Shown: positions 9,173 to 18,477 of the stretch, one piece after another
Numbering within the stretch: position 1 is the stretch's first letter
How the letters are laid out: the number at the start of each line of letters is the position of its first letter
Assembly (NCBI GenBank): GCA_964573205.1
Contig: CAZNIT010000045.1
Coordinates: forward strand, 22,393 to 86,392
Reading direction: 5' to 3'
Origin: QNZT01 sp964573205
GTDB taxonomy: Bacteria; Campylobacterota; Campylobacteria; Campylobacterales; QNZT01
DNA: 64,000 nt
The notes under the pieces: generated by a model
What the model was told of the DNA's origin: nothing
The model's database searches: none
Seen by the model: only the letters and a program-made list of their open reading frames with translations
Program-made: the position numbers and the translations under genes

Positions 9173-10204
9173 ATGGACGACAACAAGAAAAAAGCACTCG
9201 ATCTGACTATCAAACAGATAGACAAAGCGTTTGGAAAAGGTGCGATCGTACGACTCGGAGATAAGGAGATCGAGCCTATCGACTCGATAAGTACCGGTTC
9301 GCTAGGACTAGACATAGCTCTTGGCATCGGCGGAGTACCCAAGGGAAGAGTCATCGAAATATACGGTCCCGAGAGTTCCGGTAAAACGACGCTCGCTCTT
9401 CAGATAACGGCGGAATGTCAAAAGCAAGGAGGTATCGCCGCCTTTATCGATGCGGAACACGCTCTTGATACGAAATACGCCGGAAATCTCGGTGTTGATA
9501 TCGACAATCTTTATGTCTCGCAACCGGATTTCGGCGAACAGGCACTCGATATCGTGGAGACGATGGCAAGAAGCGGCGCGATAGATCTTATAGTTATCGA
9601 CTCCGTTGCCGCTTTGACACCCAAAACGGAGATAGAAGGCGATATGGGAGACACTCATGTAGGACTTCAAGCAAGACTTATGAGTCAAGCTCTTCGAAAA
9701 TTAACAAGTGTACTTCATAAAATGAACACGACGGTAATATTCATTAATCAGATACGAATGAAAATCGGTATGATGGGGTACGGTTCACCCGAAACGACAA
9801 CCGGCGGTAACGCTTTAAAATTTTACGCATCCGTACGAATAGACGTCAGACGAATTGCGACATTAAAACAGGCGGAAGAAAACATCGGAAACAGAGTCAA
9901 AGCCAAAGTAATCAAAAATAAAGTCGCCCCTCCTTTTAAACAAGCGGAATTTGATATAATGTTCGGTGAGGGAATCTCCAAAGAGGGTGAACTTGTCGAT
10001 TACGGCGTTAAACTTGACATTATCGATAAAAGCGGAGCTTGGTTTAGTTACGGCGACAAAAAGCTCGGACAAGGTCGTGAAAATGTTAAAGCCCTCCTAA
10101 AAGAAGACCAAGAACTCGCTAAAGAGATCGAAAACGGCATAAAAAATGCTATGGGAATAAACGATAACAAAGCGAGTGAAGAAGAAACTGAAGAAGGAGA
10201 ATAA
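9173..10204 (+). CDS. recA: Recombinase A
   Basis: The DNA strand-exchange ATPase of homologous recombination, acting downstream of AddAB. It shows Walker A GPESSGKT at residues 65-72, the Walker B region LIVIDSVAAL, the L1/L2 region with QIRMKIGMMGYGSPETTTGG, and an acidic C-terminal tail (SEEETEEGE). Its 343 residues are the usual length. The ribosome site AAAGGA precedes the ATG. The 77-base upstream gap shows no recognisable SOS box, in line with the absence of LexA in most of this phylum. Enolase follows 6 bases later. Confidence 0.98.
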   Translation: MDDNKKKALDLTIKQIDKAFGKGAIVRLGDKEIEPIDSISTGSLGLDIALGIGGVPKGRVIEIYGPESSGKTTLALQITAECQKQGGIAAFIDAEHALDTKYAGNLGVDIDNLYVSQPDFGEQALDIVETMARSGAIDLIVIDSVAALTPKTEIEGDMGDTHVGLQARLMSQALRKLTSVLHKMNTTVIFINQIRMKIGMMGYGSPETTTGGNALKFYASVRIDVRRIATLKQAEENIGNRVKAKVIKNKVAPPFKQAEFDIMFGEGISKEGELVDYGVKLDIIDKSGAWFSYGDKKLGQGRENVKALLKEDQELAKEIENGIKNAMGINDNKASEEETEEGE

Positions 10205-10210
10205 AACAAT

Positions 10211-11479
10211 ATGGTTTACATAGACGATATCTATGCTGATGAAGTGCTCGACAGCAGAGGAAACCCGACCGTAAGAGCGACGGTAATTTTAAGCGACGGT
10301 ACGCAAGCCGATGCGATCGTACCTAGTGGAGCTAGTACCGGTAAGAGAGAAGCTCTGGAATTACGAGATCAAGATAACCGCTATATGGGGAAAGGTGTAT
10401 TAAAAGCGTGCGAAAACGTCAATACCAAAATCGCGGATGAATTAATAGGCACGACCCCTTACAATCAAGCCGAAATCGATGCTATTATGAAAGAGTTGGA
10501 CGGTAGCGACAATTATGAAAACCTCGGAGCAAACGCCGTACTCGGCGTCTCTATGGCGGTTGCTCGTGCGGCCGCAATAAGTTTGAACATACCGCTATAC
10601 AGATATTTGGGCGGAAGCAACGCTATGACTATACCCGTTCCGATGTTCAACATCATAAACGGAGGAAGCCACGCAAACAATAGTGTAGATTTTCAAGAGT
10701 ATATGATCATGCCGTTGAATTTCGAAACATTTTCCGAAGCCTTAAGAGCCGCAACGGAGGTATATCATCATCTTAAGAAGATTATCGCTCAAATGGGAGA
10801 GAGTACCGCACTAGGAGACGAAGGAGGATTCGCACCAAATCTTAAAAACAACGAAGAACCGATAAAAGTTATCTTGGAAGCTATCGAAAAAGCCGGTTAT
10901 AAGGCCGGGGAAGATATAGCCATAGCGCTTGATGTTGCAAGTAGCGAGCTAGTAACGGACGGCGGATACAGACTGGATTCGGAAGATCGTATATTAAGTG
11001 CCGCTGAACTTGTGGATTATTATGTCGAACTATGCGCAAAATATCCTATCGTATCTATCGAAGACGGTCTTAGCGAAGATGATTGGGAAGGATGGAAAAT
11101 ATTAACTCAAAAACTAGGAGACAAGATCCAACTGGTGGGAGACGATCTTTTCGTTACGAACAAGAAGATATTAAAAGAGGGTATCGATAAAAATATAGCG
11201 AACTCGATCTTGATAAAACCCAATCAAATAGGCTCCGTTACGGAAACGATGCAAACTGTCAGACTTGCACAAAAAAACGGTTACAAATGTGTTATGAGTC
11301 ACAGAAGCGGTGAAAGCGAAGATGCTTTTATTGCCGATTTTGCCGTCGCTTTAAATACCGGCGAGATAAAAACGGGATCGACCGCACGAGGTGAGAGAAC
11401 GGCGAAATATAACCGTTTGCTTGAAATCGAAAGAGAAGTAGCTTTTGGCGACTATCCGGGAAGTTCACTTTTTGATTAA
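10211..11479 (+). CDS. eno: Enolase
   Basis: Converts 2-phosphoglycerate to phosphoenolpyruvate in glycolysis and gluconeogenesis. The catalytic loop SGASTGKREALELRD, the GDEGGFAPNL segment, the magnesium ligands in SIEDGLSEDDWEGW and GDDLFVTN, and the family signature LIKPNQIGSVTETM are all visible. The length of 422 residues is typical. It is 6 bases after recA, and its TAA shares a base with the ATG of the next gene, so recA-eno-ftsB-like form one unit. This gene is also needed to complete the Entner-Doudoroff route encoded near 36.6-41.2 kb. Confidence 0.98.
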   Translation: MVYIDDIYADEVLDSRGNPTVRATVILSDGTQADAIVPSGASTGKREALELRDQDNRYMGKGVLKACENVNTKIADELIGTTPYNQAEIDAIMKELDGSDNYENLGANAVLGVSMAVARAAAISLNIPLYRYLGGSNAMTIPVPMFNIINGGSHANNSVDFQEYMIMPLNFETFSEALRAATEVYHHLKKIIAQMGESTALGDEGGFAPNLKNNEEPIKVILEAIEKAGYKAGEDIAIALDVASSELVTDGGYRLDSEDRILSAAELVDYYVELCAKYPIVSIEDGLSEDDWEGWKILTQKLGDKIQLVGDDLFVTNKKILKEGIDKNIANSILIKPNQIGSVTETMQTVRLAQKNGYKCVMSHRSGESEDAFIADFAVALNTGEIKTGSTARGERTAKYNRLLEIEREVAFGDYPGSSLFD

Positions 11480-11769
11480 TGTCCGAAATAACCGATGAGA
11501 TTTTAAACCATCCTCCTCAAAAAAGGGTTGACGGCTTCTCTTTTTTACAGACGCTCTTTTTGGCGGGGATTGTTTTGGCGGCCGCTATTTTTGTCGGGGA
11601 TATGCTCTTTGGCAAAAACTCATGGCAAGTTTTGGTTTCATTAAAAAAGCAACAACGGATTTTAGATCGAAAAATCGACAAAATAAGTAAAGAGAACGCG
11701 AACCTTCAAAAGCAATATTTCGAATTAAAAAGCTTGATGCCCGAAGATGACGATAGGAAACGAAGATGA
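11479..11769 (+). CDS. FtsB/DivIC-like septum-formation membrane protein
   Basis: A 96-residue protein with a short cytoplasmic N-terminus, one transmembrane helix (about residues 22-44) and a coiled-coil segment (KQQRILDRKIDKISKENANL) before a charged tail. This topology and the paired-helix pattern match septum formation initiator proteins (FtsB/DivIC), which scaffold the divisome. The start codon overlaps the enolase stop by one base and the stop overlaps the next gene by 4 bases. FtsL-like proteins have the same topology, so the exact subfamily is uncertain. Confidence 0.72.
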   Translation: MSEITDEILNHPPQKRVDGFSFLQTLFLAGIVLAAAIFVGDMLFGKNSWQVLVSLKKQQRILDRKIDKISKENANLQKQYFELKSLMPEDDDRKRR

Positions 11770-12386
11770 AACATATCGCTCTTTTGTTGTCTCTTTTTTT
11801 AACTTTGGCTTTGAATGCAAGAGAGAATCCTTTTCAACCTATCAAAGAATTTACAAGCGAACCTCTTACAAAACCCATCCCCATCGCCGATTTTGAAGAT
11901 CGATTCGAACATAAAATAGTATCCGTAATCGAAAAAAAAGCCGAGTGTAAAACAGTCATAGATACAAAAGAGGCTCAAGATATCGACAAGGAAGAGGACG
12001 TCTGGAAAAGAGTACAAACACCTCCACAAAAACCAAAAATAAAACAGCAAAGAAAGAGTGTAAAAAAATTTAAAAAAAATAGGTTCACTCGCATATATGA
12101 AGATCAAAATCTAAAAGTCTATACTAAATCAAAACATATAAAAATCGTTACGAAAGAGAAGATTCAAAAACATTTCACTCTAAGATCGCCGAATCGTCTT
12201 GTGATTGATTTTAAAGATGATTTTTTCATATACGATTCACTTAAAAAGAGAATCAATAGCAGATATGTAAAAGAGATCAGACTCGGGACACATGATTGTT
12301 TTTTTCGTCTTACTTTCGTATTGACTTCTCGTTTTTCTTATAAACTGATCAAAGCGTCAAACGGTTATTTGATCAAACTTCAATAG
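11766..12386 (+). CDS. AMIN-domain exported protein
   Basis: A 206-residue exported protein with a signal peptide (cleavage near residue 18, LNARE) and a basic linker of about 100 residues. The C-terminal domain is beta-rich and contains SPNRLVIDFKD and a following RYVKEIRLG strand, the pattern of AMIN domains, which bind the cell envelope or peptidoglycan and localise amidases and secretins. Coming after an FtsB-like gene it may act at the division site; this is inference. The last 14 bases overlap the oppositely transcribed antiporter gene. Confidence 0.72.
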   Translation: MKHIALLLSLFLTLALNARENPFQPIKEFTSEPLTKPIPIADFEDRFEHKIVSVIEKKAECKTVIDTKEAQDIDKEEDVWKRVQTPPQKPKIKQQRKSVKKFKKNRFTRIYEDQNLKVYTKSKHIKIVTKEKIQKHFTLRSPNRLVIDFKDDFFIYDSLKKRINSRYVKEIRLGTHDCFFRLTFVLTSRFSYKLIKASNGYLIKLQ

Positions 12387-13539
12387 ATTTTTTAACTTTA
12401 TACGAAGCGATAACCTTTATACTTACCATAACGATTATAACTTCAAAGAGACTCGCGAGAATAAAAGCGTAATATTCAAATTGATCGATCTTGTTGCTAT
12501 GATAACCAAGAGCCGCAATAGCGACCAAAAGAGTCAGAGGCATAGAGTGTGAGAGTGCGAATAAAATCATCTGTCTGATATCGAGAATCTTGTACAACGC
12601 AACTGCCGAAAGAAGTCGAATCAATATCATAGAAAACGTTATCATGATTGCCAGCATTACCAACCCCTCCTCCTGTAAAGCGGAGAGTTGAAAGGTCGAT
12701 CCGGTATAGACAAAAAATATCGGCACCAAAAAGCCGAAGCCGAAAGTCGAGAGTTTATGAGGAAGTTCTCTATGATGCTCAAAAAACGTGGCTATAAAAA
12801 CTCCGGCTATAAATGCACCAAAAGCGATCTCCAGATCAAGAACCAGCATAACCGCGATCATCAAAAAAAATAGAGCCATAGAGAGTCTTATATCTTTTTC
12901 ATCTTTATCCCAACTAAGCGGAATAAGATAAGTTTTAAACTCCGGATACCACCAAAATAGCACCCGAAAAAGTTTAAATACGACCACCATAGCCAATAAA
13001 AAGATAGTGAGCAATCCAAGCGTCTCATAAAGTTTTATACCAAACCCATGTTCCAACATCGCACCGGTCACGGTAAGCGCGACGATACTTACCAACTCTC
13101 CCAAAACTCCGATCTGCATCGAAAGGTTGAGCCATTTCGTATTTTTATCGTACTCTTTATAAAGCGTAACGATAAGACCTAGCGATATGAGAGGCAAAAA
13201 CAGGGTAAAGATCATATCAAATCCCATACTCAAAACGATAATGAACGAAAAAAGATATAAAAGTACCAAATATATCATACCTCTATATTTTAGTTCTTTG
13301 TCCATAGCCAAAAGCGTTCTGACATTAACCTCCGTTCCCGCTAAAAACATCAGATAGAAAAATCCAACCTCCGCTATCAGTTCGAAAAGATGATTGTGTC
13401 CGAGAAAATGAAAATACCCCATAATCGTACCCAGTACGATCTCGATAGGAGTAGTAGGTATTTTCAAAAAGCGGGATATATAAGGAGATATAAAGATAAT
13501 TATCGAAAGGGTGACGATAATCGAAACTTCACTAACCAT
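12373..13539 (-). CDS. CPA2-family cation:proton antiporter
   Basis: A 388-residue integral membrane protein with about 11-12 transmembrane helices and no C-terminal TrkA or universal-stress domain. The N-terminal IPTTPIEIVLGTIMGY and the FYLMFLAGTEVN segment are typical of monovalent cation:proton antiporter-2 (KefB/GerN-like) proteins, which exchange Na+ or K+ for H+. The start overlaps the bioB 3' end by 8 bases, so it is the last gene of a topA-bioB-antiporter unit. The transported cation cannot be told from sequence. Confidence 0.88.
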   Translation of the reverse strand: MVSEVSIIVTLSIIIFISPYISRFLKIPTTPIEIVLGTIMGYFHFLGHNHLFELIAEVGFFYLMFLAGTEVNVRTLLAMDKELKYRGMIYLVLLYLFSFIIVLSMGFDMIFTLFLPLISLGLIVTLYKEYDKNTKWLNLSMQIGVLGELVSIVALTVTGAMLEHGFGIKLYETLGLLTIFLLAMVVVFKLFRVLFWWYPEFKTYLIPLSWDKDEKDIRLSMALFFLMIAVMLVLDLEIAFGAFIAGVFIATFFEHHRELPHKLSTFGFGFLVPIFFVYTGSTFQLSALQEEGLVMLAIMITFSMILIRLLSAVALYKILDIRQMILFALSHSMPLTLLVAIAALGYHSNKIDQFEYYAFILASLFEVIIVMVSIKVIASYKVKKSIEV

Positions 13540-14386
13540 GACAACTTCGAGCTATATTAAGCCCCAACGATTCCAACATCAAAATATCTTTGTTAGGAGC
13601 GTTACCTTTTGTGGTTAGATAATTTCCTATGACGACGGAGTTGGCGCCCGCGGAGAAAATCTCCGCCTGTCTCTCTTTGAACATATACTCTCTACCTCCG
13701 GCAATCATAATCATAGAATCCGACAATCTGGATCTGATATATGAAATGATATCCAAAGCTTTCTCGATATCCAACGAGTTTCTATCAAGAGGAAGAGCCG
13801 GATTGGGATGAAAAAAATTCACGGCGACGGAGACCGGCGAAAGCTCTTTGAGCGACTCGATCAAGCTCACTCTATCTTCATGACTCTCTCCCATTCCGAA
13901 TATACCGCCGCTACACAGATCCAGACCGGCCTCTTTGACATTAACGCAAGTTCGATACCTATCATCCCAACTATGTGTAGTGCATATTTTACCGTAATAC
14001 TCTTTTGAGCTCTCAAGATTGTGGTTATAGCTTGAAACTCCATACTTCTTAAGCTCTCTCATCTGCTCAACCGTAGCCGTTCCGTTACAAGCTATGATGT
14101 TTAAATCAGGAATCTCTTTTTTCACCGCGCTCGCGGCCTTGCAAATAAACTCCAACTTAGAATCTCCAAGCCCTTTACCGGCGGTAACCAGACAAAATCC
14201 TACAGCTCTGTTTTTTCTGGCATTTTTCGCTTCATTTACAATTTCGTCAATACTTTTATATTTATACTTTTCTATTTGTGCGTTATATTTCGCACTTTGG
14301 GTACAAAAAGTACAATCTTCACTACAACTGCCGCTGGAAACATTGCATATGGCACATAAAAATACGGTTTTATCTGGCATCTTCAC
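13532..14386 (-). CDS. bioB: Biotin synthase (radical SAM)
   Basis: Inserts sulfur into dethiobiotin in the last step of biotin synthesis. The radical-SAM motif C-x3-C-x2-C is at residues 21, 25 and 28 (CSEDCTFC), and NGTATVEQM, YNHNLESS and GGIFGMGE are BioB hallmarks. At 284 residues it is shorter than the roughly 340 of enterobacterial enzymes, lacking N- and C-terminal extensions, as in other Campylobacterota. The start is GTG 14386 or ATG 14380; both lie inside the last codons of topA, so the two genes are coupled. Confidence 0.95.
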   Translation of the reverse strand: MKMPDKTVFLCAICNVSSGSCSEDCTFCTQSAKYNAQIEKYKYKSIDEIVNEAKNARKNRAVGFCLVTAGKGLGDSKLEFICKAASAVKKEIPDLNIIACNGTATVEQMRELKKYGVSSYNHNLESSKEYYGKICTTHSWDDRYRTCVNVKEAGLDLCSGGIFGMGESHEDRVSLIESLKELSPVSVAVNFFHPNPALPLDRNSLDIEKALDIISYIRSRLSDSMIMIAGGREYMFKERQAEIFSAGANSVVIGNYLTTKGNAPNKDILMLESLGLNIARSCHG

Positions 14387-16451
14387 GGTGTTTACACTTT
14401 ATACATTCATAGATCTCTTTTTTACGGAACAATCTTTTTGCCATCATGTATCCGCACTCCTCTTTCGGACATTTCCTATTTACAGGTTCGTAAGTAGAGA
14501 TAAATTTACATTTTGGATAAGCACTGCAACCGTAAAATTTACCTCTTCTGGATTTTCTTTGAACTATATCGCTACCGCATTCGGGACATTTAACACCTTC
14601 AAGAATCGGTAGAATCTTCTTCTCTTTTTCCGTACCGTCGATATTTTTGGTATATTTGCACTTCGGAAAACCGCTACATGCTATAAACTCACCGTAGCGC
14701 CCCTTTCTTTTGAGAAGCTCTTCACCGCATTTGGGACACTTTTCACCGGTTGGAATCGCTACTTTTTGACTTTTTATATTTTTTTTACCCTTTTCAATTT
14801 CTTGTATAAAAGGGGTATAAAACTCCCACAAAACCTTCTGCCACTCTTTTTTACCTTCCGCGATTTCATCAAGATCTTCTTCCAATTTCGCGGTAAAAGA
14901 ACTATTTACTATGTCTTGAAAATGCTCCTCGAGCATCTCTATAACTTTAAAAGCTATTTCCGTGGGAATAAGCTGTTTTTTTTCTATCTCTATATAATTT
15001 CTCGCGGTCAATAAAGAGATGGTCGGAGCGTATGTTGAAGGTCTTCCGATTTCCAAAGACTCCAGCTTTTTGATAAGACTTGCCTCCGAATATCGTGAGG
15101 GCGGTTCCGTAAAGTGCTGATTTGCCTCTAAATGACTTAATTTTGCCTCTTGCCCCTCTTTTAGATCGGGAAGAAGCTTATCCTTGTCGCTCGTTCCAAG
15201 AACTCTGTAAAAGCCGTCAAACACGAGTTTTCTGCCCGTAGCTTTAAATTTACCGTTTGAGGAGGCAAAAATGATCGATTGCGACTCAAAAATCGCATCA
15301 GTCATCTGAGAAGCTATAAAGCGGTTATATATAAGCGTATAAAGTTTTAACTCGTCCGGTTTTAAAAAACCTTTCGCCACTTGAGGAGTAAATGATAAAA
15401 TCGTCGGACGAATCGCTTCATGTGCTTCTTGAGCGCCTTTTGATTTTGATTTATAATACTTGGGTTTGGAGGGTAGATATTTATCTCCGAACTCATCGCT
15501 TATCTTCTCTCTTGCCGACTCTATCGCCTCAGCCGCAATATTTAAGCTATCCGTTCTCATATATGTAATAACACCCATTATACCCTGATCCGTCTGTACG
15601 CCTTCATAAAGCGTTTGAGCGACCATCATAGTCTTTCTGGGACTAAATCCCAAAACCGAAGATGCCGTCTGCTGAAGTGTCGATGTCATAAAAGGAGGAT
15701 TCGTAGAAGTTTTTCTCTGCCTTTTTTCTATCTTTTCCACTATATAAGCGTCACTTCTCAACACCTTCTCTATCTCTTTAGCTCTCTGCTCTGCGGAGAT
15801 AGTCATCTTCTCTATTTTCTCGCCTTTATATTCGATCAAAATCGAATCTATGCTTTTATTGAAAACGGCATCTACACTCCAGTATTCAATAGGTACGAAA
15901 GCTTTGATCTCTCGCTCTTTATCTACGACTATCTTCAAAGCGGCACTTTGTACACGACCGGCACTAAGTCCTTTTTGAATTTTCGAAGCGATAAGTGGAG
16001 AGAGTTTATAACCGACTATTCTATCAAGAAGACGACGAGCTTGCTGAGCGTTTACGCTATCTATATCTATTTTTCTAGGATTTTTAAGAGAATGATCGAT
16101 CGCTTTTTTTGTTATTTCATGAAAAACTATTCTAGGTACTTCCAAAGGATCGGCACCGATAGCGGTAGCGATATGAAAACCTATAGCCTCTCCTTCACGA
16201 TCCTCATCGGTCGCGATATATACCCGTTCGCTCTTTTTCGCCAACTCTTTTATCTCTTTCACGATTTTCGAGTGATCTCTAGAGACTCTATACTCAGGAA
16301 TAAACTCTTCACCCTCCACCTTTATACCGAACGAACTTTTGGGTAGATCTCTAATATGACCTTTTGACGCTATTACCGTAAAATCCTTCCCTAAAAAATT
16401 TTCTATCGTTCTTGCTTTTGTCGGTGATTCGACTATAATTAAATTCTTCAA
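14370..16451 (-). CDS. topA: DNA topoisomerase I
   Basis: A type IA topoisomerase that relaxes negative supercoils. The TOPRIM domain begins IVESPTKARTIENFLG and includes ATDEDREGEAIGFHI. The catalytic tyrosine is in GVITYMRTDS. The C-terminus carries three zinc-ribbon modules with paired CxxC-type motifs (CPKCG, CPECG and a third, CPKEECG with CIKC). The length is 693 residues. The gene is divergent from flagellin across a 264-base intergenic region and leads the topA-bioB-antiporter unit. Confidence 0.97.
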   Translation of the reverse strand: MKNLIIVESPTKARTIENFLGKDFTVIASKGHIRDLPKSSFGIKVEGEEFIPEYRVSRDHSKIVKEIKELAKKSERVYIATDEDREGEAIGFHIATAIGADPLEVPRIVFHEITKKAIDHSLKNPRKIDIDSVNAQQARRLLDRIVGYKLSPLIASKIQKGLSAGRVQSAALKIVVDKEREIKAFVPIEYWSVDAVFNKSIDSILIEYKGEKIEKMTISAEQRAKEIEKVLRSDAYIVEKIEKRQRKTSTNPPFMTSTLQQTASSVLGFSPRKTMMVAQTLYEGVQTDQGIMGVITYMRTDSLNIAAEAIESAREKISDEFGDKYLPSKPKYYKSKSKGAQEAHEAIRPTILSFTPQVAKGFLKPDELKLYTLIYNRFIASQMTDAIFESQSIIFASSNGKFKATGRKLVFDGFYRVLGTSDKDKLLPDLKEGQEAKLSHLEANQHFTEPPSRYSEASLIKKLESLEIGRPSTYAPTISLLTARNYIEIEKKQLIPTEIAFKVIEMLEEHFQDIVNSSFTAKLEEDLDEIAEGKKEWQKVLWEFYTPFIQEIEKGKKNIKSQKVAIPTGEKCPKCGEELLKRKGRYGEFIACSGFPKCKYTKNIDGTEKEKKILPILEGVKCPECGSDIVQRKSRRGKFYGCSAYPKCKFISTYEPVNRKCPKEECGYMMAKRLFRKKEIYECIKCKHREDAR

Positions 16452-16638
16452 ACTTTGATTCCATTTTAAACTATTTTTTTAAGTGGGTATTATAGCAGAT
16501 TTTGATTAGGGAGATATTTTTAAAACCTCCGTTTTTGCCTAAAATTTAGAAAAATTGATTTTTTAGTAAAATATGCTTCATAAAAAACATAAGTGCTTCA
16601 AATAATATCAAACAGGTAAAAAATCTATAAAAAAGGGT

Positions 16639-16664
16639 TAAGATTTTTTACTTTGGTACGATCT
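16639..16664 (+). promoter_or_regulatory. Candidate sigma28 (FliA) promoter of flagellin
   Basis: TAAGATTT at 16639-16646 and TACGATCT at 16657-16664, separated by 10 bases, resemble the FliA-type pattern (TAAAGTTT, about 11 bases, GCCGATAA) and keep the CGAT core. They lie about 50 bases before the flagellin start, the expected place for a class 3 flagellar promoter. This is a by-eye match; a transcription start would confirm it. Confidence 0.5.
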
Positions 16665-16715
16665 AGTATATGTAGTGGCACGGATGCCATAATAAAATAA
16701 ACAAAAGGATTTAAA

Positions 16716-18461
16716 ATGGGATTTAAAATTAACACTAATGTTGCGGCTATGAACGCTCATATGAACTCACTGAACAACAACAGAGCTTTGGATAAGTCAT
16801 TAACCGCTTTAAGTACTGGTCTTAGAATCAACAAAGCGGCTGACGACGCTTCGGGTATGGCTATCGCCAATCAGTTGAAATCTCAAGCAAGCGGGTTGGG
16901 TCAAGCTATTAGAAATGCGAACGACGGTATCAATGTCGCACAAACCGCCGACGGTGCTCTTGAAGAGTATACCAATATCATCAACACGGTTAGAACCAAA
17001 GCTATTCAAGCGGCTTCCGACGGACAGAGTGCCGATTCAAGAAAAGCTATTCAAGCGGATATCGATAAACTTTTGGAAGAGGCTCAAAATATCGCTAAAA
17101 CAACTTCTTTTAACGGTATGAATCTTCTTGACGGTAGTTTTAAAAACAAATCTTTTCATATCGGTGCATATGCCAATGAAACGGTTGACATCAATATTGA
17201 TTCAGCTAAAACTTCCGATCTAGGAAAGTTAGCAAGTATCAATAATGACGGTTCTACCAAAGACGGTGTTGCAAGTTGGAACGATTTGGAAAGTAGCCAA
17301 ATCACCGAGACCGGTTCGGGATATACACTAAATCACGATCAATTAAAAATCAACGGTACGAGTATATCGGAATCGCTCAACGAACTTAGTCCCAATAGAT
17401 TGTTGGACGCAAAAAATCTAGCGGCAGCTATATCCGATGCGACAGGACTTACCGCTCAAGCTACAACTAAACTTGAAGCTACATCTGCAATGACAGCTAC
17501 AACTTTGAACTCCACCAATACTTTGAAAATCAACGGTATTCAGGTCGCCGACGGAACATATAGCGCAAATGACAGTGACGGTCAACTTGTTCGTGCTATA
17601 AACGATATATCCGATAAAACAGGTGTTACCGCATCAAATGAAGGTGGTAAGATTGTCCTAACAGCAAAAGATGGAAGAAATATTTCTATCAAAACTACCG
17701 GAACAGTAAATACTAACTTTGGTGATCATTTAACCGATCAAGCAGCAACTGCTGCAGTTGTGGCTCTTGAAGCCTCATCAACAAGCGCATTAACGATTAA
17801 TGAAGGTGAACTGATAATTAATGGAGTTGATCTTGCAGGTACATACGGTGACGGTTCAACTGCTGGAGATGCCGGAAATAAACTACTTGCGGCCATAAGA
17901 GATATAGCCGGTATGGAAACATCCTCTTTGTCAGGTGGTATTCTTACTCTTGAAGTGACAAATGGTGACGATCTAAACATTGCCGGTAGTGAAGCAACAG
18001 ATACTTTTAATTTGACTAAAGGAGTATATCAAGAATCTGAAAGAGGTATCGTTGAAATCATCAGTGACGACAAAATAGTAGTAGGAGGAGACGACTCCGC
18101 TACATTCGGATTGTCCGACGGCGGATATACACCTCAAACAGGCAATATCTCTCTTGACAGTATTGATGTAACTACCAGAAACGGTGCCGAAGTCGCTATA
18201 CAAATAACCGATAAAGCACTTAAAAACATCGATGCGATTAGATCAAATATCGGTTCAACACAAAACCAACTTGAATCGACAGTGAGAAATATTTCTGTGA
18301 CACAGGTTAATGTGACAGCGGCAGAATCAACCATTAGAGATGTTGATTTCGCAGCTGAAAGTGCTAACTTACAAAAGAGAAACATTCTCGCACAATCTGG
18401 TGTATATGCGATGAGTCAGGCAAACGCCGCTCAACAAAATGTTATGAGACTATTACAATAG
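16716..18461 (+). CDS. flaA: Flagellin with hook-IN repeats in the variable domain
   Basis: The structural subunit of the flagellar filament, exported by the flagellar type III system. The N-terminal D0/D1 part (GFKINTNVAAMNAHMNSLNN through the ADDASGMAIAN stretch) and C-terminal D1/D0 part (RDVDFAAESANLQKRNI to MRLLQ) are conserved. The central region, about residues 200-460, has at least three hook-IN-like units (LKINGTSI, LKINGIQVADGTY, LIINGVDLAGTY), each followed by an AI-DI helix. It is Thr/Ser-rich and so a likely O-glycosylation target of the Maf gene downstream. The 581-residue length is near that of Campylobacter flagellins. The ribosome site is AAAGGA. Confidence 0.95.
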   Translation: MGFKINTNVAAMNAHMNSLNNNRALDKSLTALSTGLRINKAADDASGMAIANQLKSQASGLGQAIRNANDGINVAQTADGALEEYTNIINTVRTKAIQAASDGQSADSRKAIQADIDKLLEEAQNIAKTTSFNGMNLLDGSFKNKSFHIGAYANETVDINIDSAKTSDLGKLASINNDGSTKDGVASWNDLESSQITETGSGYTLNHDQLKINGTSISESLNELSPNRLLDAKNLAAAISDATGLTAQATTKLEATSAMTATTLNSTNTLKINGIQVADGTYSANDSDGQLVRAINDISDKTGVTASNEGGKIVLTAKDGRNISIKTTGTVNTNFGDHLTDQAATAAVVALEASSTSALTINEGELIINGVDLAGTYGDGSTAGDAGNKLLAAIRDIAGMETSSLSGGILTLEVTNGDDLNIAGSEATDTFNLTKGVYQESERGIVEIISDDKIVVGGDDSATFGLSDGGYTPQTGNISLDSIDVTTRNGAEVAIQITDKALKNIDAIRSNIGSTQNQLESTVRNISVTQVNVTAAESTIRDVDFAAESANLQKRNILAQSGVYAMSQANAAQQNVMRLLQ

Positions 18462-18477
18462 TCAAACAATTTTCTAA

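Noticed and set aside
15615..16346. Long plus-strand open frame opposite topA
   Set aside because: It is the antisense shadow of a clear topoisomerase gene, has odd composition (Tyr, Phe, Ser rich) and no ribosome site. The same applies to the long plus-strand frame at 52409-53035 opposite the RND pump.
16675..16690. TGGCAC before flagellin as a sigma54 promoter
   Set aside because: The -24-like TGGCAC is present but no GC pair occurs at the required distance; the nearby sequence is only a small GGCA/TGCC symmetry. A sigma28-like pattern just upstream fits better.
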